This document shows positions 1-4,638 of a stretch of 5,494 bases of DNA, in pieces. Position 1 is the first letter of the stretch, and the number at the start of each line of letters is the position of its first letter. Position numbers and translations under genes: made by a program. Origin of the DNA: Caldilineae bacterium. GTDB lineage: Bacteria; Chloroflexota; Anaerolineae; J102. The DNA lies in NCBI GenBank assembly GCA_011192085.1, contig DUEQ01000523.1:1-5494 (forward strand), in the 5' to 3' direction. The notes beneath the pieces are model-generated. The model was given only the letters and a program-made list of their open reading frames with translations, was not told the origin of the DNA and did no database searches.

Positions 1-493
1 GCCAATTTCCCGTCTATCGTCTCGGTGCATTCAGGGCATCTTCCTTTTCAATCTGGCCATCAGCAAACTTCTCAGCAGGTCGCTATGAGTCTAACACACG
101 AATATGGAGAACCTGTGGAGACGGCCCCAGGCCTGACGCTCGCCGTCAGCGTTGTCATCTTCAGTTCCGCAGTGATTTGCTGCAATCCCATTCCCTCCCG
201 CGAGAGATGATGGGCGGGGTTCCAGCCTGTATACCCATGGGGTCAGACTGCGTCCAAGAGCGGGTGAGGCGGGTTTGCTCGCAACCAGCGTTATGTGGTA
301 AAAACGCATTGTTATTGTGACTGTACAGGCCCGCTCGTTGAGGCTGGTTTCGTTACAGGCCTTTGTCGCCGCTAACATATTGCGTCAAACGGCAAGCGTA
401 AAACGTGACGCCCACACGGTTCATGGTTTGACCCCTCACAATAAGCCTGTCAACAGATTGTCCTCATCATTGCTCAATCATCGCCTCCCTCCT
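1..493. other. Gene-poor region upstream of gatC
   Basis: No reading frame here resembles a known protein. The two longest are a 61-codon frame on plus (25-210) and a 95-codon frame on minus (378-91); both have irregular composition, lack a ribosome binding site and show no family motif. The stretch looks less GC-rich than the genes to its right. Small signals seen: a CCCATGGG palindrome at 234-241, an 8-base direct repeat TACAGGCC at 324-331 and 354-361 (30-base period, two copies only), an inverted pair TTGAC (428-432) / GTCAA (449-453), and the 9-mer TGTCAACAG at 448-456. A 22-codon minus-strand stretch at 82-17 reads like the end of a protein but has no start. The gatC promoter must lie here or further left; TAACATATT at 373-381 is a weak -10 candidate with no good -35 box. 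Confidence 0.6.
448..456 (+). promoter_or_regulatory. Shared 9-mer TGTCAACAG upstream of gatC
   Basis: The sequence TGTCAACAG ends 37 bases before the gatC ATG at 494. The same 9-mer occurs at 4080-4088, also exactly 37 bases before the ATG of the hldC-like gene. Its reverse complement contains a perfect TTGACA. Equal spacing suggests a shared control element, but only two copies support it. Confidence 0.3.
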
Positions 494-793
494 ATGCCCA
501 AACTCACTCCCGACGAAGTGCGACACATCGCTGAGCTGGCGAAGCTGGCCCTTACCGACGAGGAGGTGGACCAATACGCCTCCGATCTCTCGGCCATCCT
601 CGACTATGCCCAGCAGCTTCAGGAGGTCCCCACGGACCACATCCATCCCACCGCGTTGGTGCTGCCTCTGCGCAATGTCATGCGCCCCGACGAGGCCCGT
701 CCCGGTCTGGACGCCGAGGACGCACTGGCCAACGCGCCTGAACGCCAGGATGGCTACTTTAAGGTCCATGCGGTGCTGGAGGGCAGCCAATGA
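494..793 (+). CDS. gatC: Aspartyl/glutamyl-tRNA(Asn/Gln) amidotransferase subunit C
   Basis: GatC (99 residues) is the small subunit that wraps around GatA and stabilises the cytosolic GatCAB complex, which amidates Glu-tRNA(Gln) and/or Asp-tRNA(Asn). The whole family pattern is visible: an N-terminal helix with DEVRHIAELAKLAL (residues 7-20), TDEEVDQY and ILDYAQQLQEV (35-45), the central HPTALVLPLRNVMRPDE (51-67), and the C-terminal LANAPERQDGYFKV (78-91). Length matches the usual 95-100 residues. The frame stays open upstream to 317, but those extra 59 residues do not look like GatC, so the ATG at 494 is chosen. No Shine-Dalgarno sequence precedes it; instead there is a pyrimidine run, CCTCCCTCCT, at 484-493. 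The stop overlaps the gatA start by four bases (ATGA), so translation of the two is coupled. The C-terminal FKVHAVLE has His where many GatC proteins have Pro. Confidence 0.96.
   Translation: MPKLTPDEVRHIAELAKLALTDEEVDQYASDLSAILDYAQQLQEVPTDHIHPTALVLPLRNVMRPDEARPGLDAEDALANAPERQDGYFKVHAVLEGSQ
778..783 (+). promoter_or_regulatory. Shine-Dalgarno site of gatA
   Basis: GGAGGG lies inside the last codons of gatC, six bases before the gatA ATG at 790. It is a strong site, in contrast to gatC itself, and it fixes the gatA start at the ATGA overlap. Confidence 0.8.
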
Positions 794-2256
794 GCGCGCT
801 TCCCCAAACCATTCACCAGGCCCGAGCGTGGCTGCGTTCGGGGCAGATCACCTCGGTGGAGCTTACCGAAGCCTATCTGGAGCGCATCCATCATCGGGAT
901 GACGCCATCCACGCCTTTCTGCACGTGGCCGAAGATCACGCCCTGGCCCAAGCCCGGCTGGCCGATGAACGTCGGGCCGCGGGCGAGGATGCGCCTCTGC
1001 TGGGCGTTCCCCTGGCCATTAAGGATGTGATCGCGGTGCAAGGCATGCCCGCGACCGCGGCCTCTCGCATCCTGGAAGGCTTCATGCCCCCCTACGAGGC
1101 CACGGTCATCCGTAAGCTGCGGGAGGGGGGAGCGGTGATCTTGGGCAAAGTCAACACCGATGAATTCGCCATGGGATGGAGCACGGAGAATTCGGCGTAT
1201 GGGGTGACGCATAATCCCTGGGCCCTGGATCATGTGCCGGGCGGGAGCAGCGGCGGCCCTGCGGCCGCAGTGGCCGCGGGCGAGGCCATCGCCGCGCTGG
1301 GCACGGATACGGGCGGCAGCGTGCGCCAGCCTGCTTCCTGGACGAACACCGTAGGCATGCGCCCGACCTACGGTCGGGTCTCCCGCTATGGCGTCATCGC
1401 CTTCGCCTCCTCCCTGGACCAGGTGGGCCCCATCACCCGCGACGTGAGCGACAACGCCATCTTGCTGGAGGCCATTGCCGGGCATGATCCTCGCGACAGC
1501 ACGACCTTCCCCGACCCGGTTCCTCCCTTCAGCCAGATGCTGGATGGTGGGGTGAAGGGGATGCGGCTGGGCCTGCCCAGGGAGTATCTCACCGAGGATA
1601 TGCATCCGGGCGTGCGAGAGGCGACGCAGGAGGGGGTGCGCGTGTTGCGCGACCTGGGCGCAACCGTGGAAGAGGCCTCCCTTCCTCACACCGACTACGG
1701 CATGCCCGTCTATTACCTCATCGTCACCGCGGAGGCCAGCGCCAACCTGGCCCGCTACGACGGCGTGCGTTATGGGTACAGCGCGGGCGCGGCCGATTTG
1801 CAGGAAAACTATCGACTCACCCGTGGACGCGGTTTCGGTCCCGAGGTGAAACGCCGCATCCTGCTGGGAGCGTATGCGCTCTCCGCTGGCTACTACGACG
1901 CCTACTATCTCAAAGCCCAGAAAGTGCGCACCCTCATCCGGGCCGATTTCGACGACGCCTTCCAGCGCTTCGACGCGCTCATCGCGCCGGTTGCGCCCAT
2001 CCCGCCCTTCCGCATTGGCGAGGCCCCCACCGATCCGGTGGCCCTCTACCTGCTGGATGCGCTCACCTTGCCCTCGGCCCTGGCGGGCGTGCCCGCGATC
2101 GCCGTGCCCGCGGGCTTTGTGGAGGAGGATGGGGCGCAGCTTCCTGTGGGGGTGCAGTTCATCGGGCGACCTTTGGATGAAGCGACGCTCTTCCGCATCG
2201 CCTACGCGTTCGAGCGGGCGACCCGCTTCGGTGAGCGGACGCTAACGGTGGCATAA
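790..2256 (+). CDS. gatA: Aspartyl/glutamyl-tRNA(Asn/Gln) amidotransferase subunit A
   Basis: GatA (488 residues) is the glutaminase subunit of GatCAB. It hydrolyses glutamine and passes ammonia to GatB, where the misacylated tRNA is amidated. It belongs to the amidase signature family. The Lys-cisSer-Ser triad is complete: Lys78 in LAIKD, cis-Ser153 in PGGSSGG, and nucleophile Ser177 in GTDTGGSVRQP; the Ser-Ser spacing of 24 is the family value. GatA-specific blocks are present: NTDEFAMGWSTENSAYG (122-138), PTYGRVSRYGVIAFASSLDQ (192-211), EASANLARYDGVRYG, and the EVKRRILLGAYALSAGYYD block. Length matches the usual 480-490. One oddity: the normally conserved F/Y-C-G after RQPA is WTN (184-186). 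The gene overlaps gatC by four bases. gatB is not downstream; the next gene is unrelated. Whether the complex makes Gln-tRNA, Asn-tRNA or both cannot be told from this window. Confidence 0.97.
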   Translation: MSALPQTIHQARAWLRSGQITSVELTEAYLERIHHRDDAIHAFLHVAEDHALAQARLADERRAAGEDAPLLGVPLAIKDVIAVQGMPATAASRILEGFMPPYEATVIRKLREGGAVILGKVNTDEFAMGWSTENSAYGVTHNPWALDHVPGGSSGGPAAAVAAGEAIAALGTDTGGSVRQPASWTNTVGMRPTYGRVSRYGVIAFASSLDQVGPITRDVSDNAILLEAIAGHDPRDSTTFPDPVPPFSQMLDGGVKGMRLGLPREYLTEDMHPGVREATQEGVRVLRDLGATVEEASLPHTDYGMPVYYLIVTAEASANLARYDGVRYGYSAGAADLQENYRLTRGRGFGPEVKRRILLGAYALSAGYYDAYYLKAQKVRTLIRADFDDAFQRFDALIAPVAPIPPFRIGEAPTDPVALYLLDALTLPSALAGVPAIAVPAGFVEEDGAQLPVGVQFIGRPLDEATLFRIAYAFERATRFGERTLTVA

Positions 2257-2324
2257 CACCCCTACCAATCTGTTTATCCCTTGGCCGGACGCTGGACACT
2301 TTTCATCTAGCATATTCGATTTTC
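2257..2324 (+). promoter_or_regulatory. gatA to nuclease-like gene spacer, possible weak promoter
   Basis: The 68-base gap has no hairpin that would act as an intrinsic terminator, so read-through from gatCA is possible. It becomes AT-rich just before the next gene. TGGACA at 2293-2298 resembles a -35 box, and TAGCATATT at 2308-2316 offers overlapping weak -10 boxes, but no pair has normal spacing. If CATATT (2311-2316) is used, transcription would begin about two bases before the ATG at 2325, giving a nearly leaderless mRNA. Confidence 0.3.
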
Positions 2325-2828
2325 ATGCGCCATAATACGCCCGAACAGTTCGCATATCAACTGCGCGAGGGGCACTACAACGAGTTGCGCGTGGCCCTCT
2401 ACTTCATGCTTCAGGGTGCGCATGTGCGCATCGGCTATACGAGCCAGCGCTATGATCTGTCCGTCATCCTGCCGAAGACGCCTCGATTCAGCGTGGAGGT
2501 GAAGTGGGATAAGCGGGCGGGGGAGACCGGCAATCTCTATTTCGAGATCAAGAACACCCGTCGGGACGAGCCGTCGGGCATTGCCGCGACCACAGCCGAT
2601 TTCTGGTGCCATGTCATCGGCGAGGGGAATGAGGCGCTGCTGGCGGCGACGTCCCGGCTGCGGAAGCTGCTACGGTCGAAGAAGCTCAGGCGGGTGGAGA
2701 CGAAGGCGGAGGATGGGAACAGCCTGGGGTTGCTGGCCCCGCGGGCATGGCTGGAGGCGCAGGAGGGAGTCGTTTGGATTGCCCTGCCCACGGTGGAGGG
2801 GTTCTTTGGGGAGCTGTTTCGAAAATAG
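2325..2828 (+). CDS. Putative PD-(D/E)XK-fold nuclease-like protein, function unknown
   Basis: This 167-residue cytosolic protein (no signal peptide or membrane segment) is not one I can name. Its first two thirds carry a restriction-endonuclease-like core in the right order: a helix with Glu20 (HYNELRVALYFMLQG), a strand with Asp44 (RYDLSVILP), and a strand with Glu58-Val-Lys60 (FSVEVKWDKR), giving E...D...ExK. After this come TGNLYFEI (68-75) and PSGIAATTADFWCHVI (83-98), a pattern I associate with small phage and bacterial nucleases of this fold (Gly-Asn-Leu/Val plus SGI..T.AD.W). The last third is basic (RLRKLLRSKKLRR, 111-123), which would suit nucleic acid binding. No Shine-Dalgarno sequence is present. 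It lies 68 bases after gatA on the same strand and converges on femX. The fold is inferred from motif order; activity and target (DNA repair, recombination, defence) are unknown. Confidence 0.72.
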   Translation: MRHNTPEQFAYQLREGHYNELRVALYFMLQGAHVRIGYTSQRYDLSVILPKTPRFSVEVKWDKRAGETGNLYFEIKNTRRDEPSGIAATTADFWCHVIGEGNEALLAATSRLRKLLRSKKLRRVETKAEDGNSLGLLAPRAWLEAQEGVVWIALPTVEGFFGELFRK

Positions 2829-2829
2829 A

Positions 2830-2892
2830 GGATGACGGGCGGATTCGCAATCCATCCTGGAGGCGACCTGCTCCCAGCCAGATTCGTCATCC
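2830..2892 (-). terminator. Branched inverted repeat, probable terminator of femX
   Basis: GGATGACG (2830-2837) and CGTCATCC (2885-2892) are perfect 8-base complements, extendable by two G-U pairs in plus-strand RNA. Between them lie two further hairpins: GGATT/AATCC around a 3-base loop (2841-2853) and CTGGAG/CTCCCAG with one bulged base (2857-2877). Together they would fold as a three-way junction. Read on the minus strand, the stem lies about 50 bases after the femX stop and is followed by TCTATTTTC, a short U-rich tract. On the plus strand there is no T run after the stem, so termination is better supported for femX than for the nuclease-like gene. Confidence 0.5.
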
Positions 2893-2941
2893 GACGGAGC
2901 AAGGATCGACTTTGAACATCGAACAGTCTCCATTTTCATCG

Positions 2942-3976
2942 CTATCCGCGCGGGTTCGCCCGCCGTCGCATGAAGTCCAGCACCCTGGGCATGGCCCGCG
3001 TGTAGGCCCGATACAAGCCCGGACGAGGCGCGTAATCCCACGCGCCGATCCATCGCACAAACTTTCCGCCAAATCCCTGCTTGAACCGATACACGCCCCA
3101 CATGGGATCGCTTTCGTCCAGCTCGTTGGGCGCGCCCCACCAGTCGTAGGTTGTGCATCCCTGGTCCATGGCCCAGCGCATGGCCTCCCATTGCAGCAGG
3201 TAGGTGGGCATGTGGCGGCGGCCCTCGTTGCTGGATGCGCCGTAGAAATACCAGGCTGTGGGGCCGAAACGGAACAGAAACAGCCCCGCCACGGGCTTAT
3301 CTTCCACCCAGGCCAGCAACAACTGCCCCAACCCATGTCCCTGCAAGTGCGTCATCACCCGCAGGTAATAATCCCGCGGACGGATGAGGAAGCCGTCCCG
3401 GGCGGAGGTCAGCGCGTAGAGATGGTAAAACGCCTCGAAATCGTCGCTAGGGGTTACGATCACGCCCCGGCGTCCGGCCAGACGGATGTTGTACCGGGTC
3501 TTCTGCTTCATCCCCGCCAACAGCGCCTCCTCGCCCGCCGTCAGATCGGAAAGCATCGTGTTGCGGAATTGGATTTGATCCGCACTGAAGACCCAGCCCC
3601 GCTCCCGCAGCAGCGCGGCCAACGCCCGTCCCAGGTCGCTGTCCACGTCCACGTCGGGGTCGATTTTGATGAACAGCGCGCGGGAGCGTCGGGCGTGGGC
3701 CTCCAGGTCGGCCAGCGTCTGTCGCCACGCGTCCAGGCTGGGCTGGACGATGGGGCCTTTGGGGACGTACTGGATCCTGACGGGCAGGGAGCTCAGGCGG
3801 CGGGTGAGGATGCTGGCCGCGGCCAGGGGCGCGTGGTCATCGCCCCAAACGATGTGCTGGCCTGACCACACGGGCGCTTTCAGCGCGGCCCAATGGCTGG
3901 TCTGAAGGATGTGTGGGCGCCGGAAGGCCAGCAGGATGGCATCGAAGCGTTGGGGATCGGTGAGGGGGCGGGGCAT
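2942..3976 (-). CDS. FemAB/FemX-family peptidoglycan bridge aminoacyltransferase
   Basis: A 344-residue protein of the FemABX family, which transfers amino acids from aminoacyl-tRNA to the stem peptide of peptidoglycan precursors (lipid II or UDP-MurNAc-pentapeptide) at the cytosolic side. The family's two GNAT-like halves are seen: domain 1 (about 20-150) with LQTSHWAALK, YVPKGPIV (70-77) and LFIKIDPDV (101-109); domain 2 (about 155-325) opening with MKQKTRYNIRLAGRRGV (156-172), then RDYYLRVM, AWYFYGASSNEGRRHMPTYL (241-260) and YDWWGAP plus GVYRFKQGFGG (294-304). Length is near that of FemX (about 335) and leaves no room for the long coiled-coil arm of staphylococcal FemA. The frame stays open to an ATG at 4036, but the ATG at 3976 is preferred: the promoter at 4012-3984 lies between the two, and the protein start then fits the family. 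The amino acid added and the acceptor position cannot be predicted. Confidence 0.88.
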   Translation of the reverse strand: MPRPLTDPQRFDAILLAFRRPHILQTSHWAALKAPVWSGQHIVWGDDHAPLAAASILTRRLSSLPVRIQYVPKGPIVQPSLDAWRQTLADLEAHARRSRALFIKIDPDVDVDSDLGRALAALLRERGWVFSADQIQFRNTMLSDLTAGEEALLAGMKQKTRYNIRLAGRRGVIVTPSDDFEAFYHLYALTSARDGFLIRPRDYYLRVMTHLQGHGLGQLLLAWVEDKPVAGLFLFRFGPTAWYFYGASSNEGRRHMPTYLLQWEAMRWAMDQGCTTYDWWGAPNELDESDPMWGVYRFKQGFGGKFVRWIGAWDYAPRPGLYRAYTRAMPRVLDFMRRRANPRG

Positions 3977-3983
3977 AGGGGAT

Positions 3984-4012
3984 GTTATACCATGGTTGAG
4001 ACGCCAGATCAA
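3984..4012 (-). promoter_or_regulatory. Promoter of femX, predicted leaderless
   Basis: On the minus strand TTGATC (4012-4007) is followed by exactly 17 bases and then TATAAC (3989-3984), preceded by TGG to form an extended -10. Only seven bases separate the -10 box from the ATG at 3976, so transcription should start at or one base before the start codon. No Shine-Dalgarno sequence is present. The palindrome ACCATGGT (3989-3996) covers the TG extension and could also be a regulator site. Confidence 0.65.
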
Positions 4013-4079
4013 TTTCCGGGCGACATGGACGATCATCGGCCTGGTCAGAGGAAACCATGCCAGCCAGCTTGGCGCGGGA

Positions 4080-4088
4080 TGTCAACAG
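4080..4088 (+). promoter_or_regulatory. Shared 9-mer TGTCAACAG upstream of the hldC-like gene
   Basis: Second copy of the 9-mer found at 448-456 before gatC, at the same distance (37 bases) from its start codon. Relative to the predicted leaderless transcription start at 4126 it covers -46 to -38, a usual position for an activator or an upstream promoter element. Confidence 0.3.
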
Positions 4089-4097
4089 TTACCTGTT
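4084..4097 (+). promoter_or_regulatory. Inverted repeat over the -35 region, candidate operator
   Basis: AACAG (4084-4088), TTAC, CTGTT (4093-4097) is a 5-base perfect inverted repeat with a 4-base centre. It sits where the -35 element of the hldC-like promoter would be, since a 17-base spacer would put that element at 4091-4096, and no good -35 hexamer is found there. It could bind a small dimeric regulator, but arms of five bases may be chance. Confidence 0.3.
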
Positions 4098-4110
4098 TCG
4101 CCTTCAGACA

Positions 4111-4119
4111 TGCTAAAAT
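4111..4119 (+). promoter_or_regulatory. Extended -10 promoter of the hldC-like gene, predicted leaderless
   Basis: TGCTAAAAT combines the TGn extension with TAAAAT (5 of 6 matches to TATAAT). Six bases follow before the ATG at 4126, which places the transcription start on the A of the start codon. There is no Shine-Dalgarno sequence and no convincing -35 box, as expected for an extended -10 promoter. Confidence 0.65.
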
Positions 4120-4125
4120 GCCCGC

Positions 4126-4638
4126 ATGAACGCATCCATCTTCGATGATCTGAACGCCTGCGCCCGCCTGGCCGCGGATTGGCGTCGCCAGGGGCTGGCC
4201 CTCGTCTTCACCAACGGGCATTTCGATTTGCTGCACGCGGGACACATACACTATTTACAGGCCGCCAGGGAAATGGGTGATCGCCTCATCGTGGGCCTGA
4301 ACAGCGACGCCAGCACGCGGCGGCGTAAGGGCCCAACTCGCCCCATCCTGCCCCAGGAGGAGCGGGCGTTGCTCCTGGCCGCGCTACGCGCGGTGGATGC
4401 GGTCATCGTGTGGGATGAGGATGACTTTCGGGCGGTGGTGGCTGCGTTAAAGCCTGACATCTACGTAAAAGGCGCGGATTGGAACCGGCCTAGCGGTCCC
4501 AAACCGCCCGAGGCTGAGATCGTGGCGAAGTATGGCGGACGCATCGCGTTTGTGGATTTGACGCCCGGCCGCGCCACCTCAGCCATCGTGCGGGATATCC
4601 TCCAACGGCATGGTTGTGATCCGGAGACCGACGCGTGA
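4126..4638 (+). CDS. HldE/RfaE C-terminal-type sugar-phosphate nucleotidyltransferase (stand-alone)
   Basis: A 170-residue cytidylyltransferase-fold enzyme of the RfaE2/HldC type. Characterised relatives join ADP from ATP to D-glycero-beta-D-manno-heptose 1-phosphate. The family marks are all present: TNGHFDLLHAGH (29-40) with the HxGH nucleotide site His37-Ala-Gly-His40, RLIVGLNSDAST (53-64), KGPTRPILPQEERALLLAALRAVD (68-91, key residues Arg72, Glu79, Arg80), KPDIYVKGADW (109-119) and the C-terminal ATSAIVRDI (150-158), matching the S-T/S-x-I-I end of HldE. Length equals the stand-alone enzyme; the N-terminal kinase domain of HldE is absent. Family members often read NGCFD where this has NGHFD. 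Predicted leaderless start. The stop overlaps the next start by four bases (GTGA), coupling it to a flippase. Without seeing the other heptose genes, the true substrate could be another sugar or polyol phosphate. Confidence 0.88.
   Translation: MNASIFDDLNACARLAADWRRQGLALVFTNGHFDLLHAGHIHYLQAAREMGDRLIVGLNSDASTRRRKGPTRPILPQEERALLLAALRAVDAVIVWDEDDFRAVVAALKPDIYVKGADWNRPSGPKPPEAEIVAKYGGRIAFVDLTPGRATSAIVRDILQRHGCDPETDA
4623..4626 (+). promoter_or_regulatory. Shine-Dalgarno site of the murJ-like gene
   Basis: GGAG lies eight bases before the GTG at 4635, inside the end of the nucleotidyltransferase gene. With the GTGA overlap it supports this non-ATG start. The next in-frame ATG (residue 24, at 4704) would cut into the first conserved helix. 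Confidence 0.55.

Noticed and set aside
215..300. Possible tRNA or structured RNA around GGGGTTCCAGCC and nearby short stems
   Set aside because: No cloverleaf, acceptor stem or GGTTC-type T-arm could be assembled; stems are only four to five bases long.
324..361. CRISPR-like repeat in the upstream region
   Set aside because: Only two 8-base copies; the flanking sequence does not repeat and there is no array.
91..378. 95-codon minus-strand frame in the left region
   Set aside because: No ribosome binding site, promoter or recognisable motif, and mixed composition unlike a conserved protein.
317..493. N-terminal extension of GatC from an ATG at 317
   Set aside because: The extra 59 residues have no counterpart in GatC, which is normally about 95-100 residues long; the ATG at 494 gives a complete standard protein.
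754..1689. Long minus-strand open frame opposite gatA (311 codons)
   Set aside because: It lies fully antisense to the well-conserved gatA, has the His/Gly/Arg-rich composition typical of antisense frames in GC-rich DNA, and shows no family motif.
2257..2324. Intrinsic terminator after gatA
   Set aside because: No stem of useful length and no T run following one.
2747..3865. Long plus-strand open frame (372 codons) opposite femX
   Set aside because: The minus strand carries a clear FemABX protein across the same bases; this frame has repetitive Pro/Gln/His-rich shadow composition and crosses the end of the nuclease-like gene.
3977..4036. N-terminal extension of the FemX-like protein to an ATG at 4036
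   Set aside because: The 20 extra codons cover the TTGATC-N17-TATAAC promoter, and the family-like sequence begins after the ATG at 3976.
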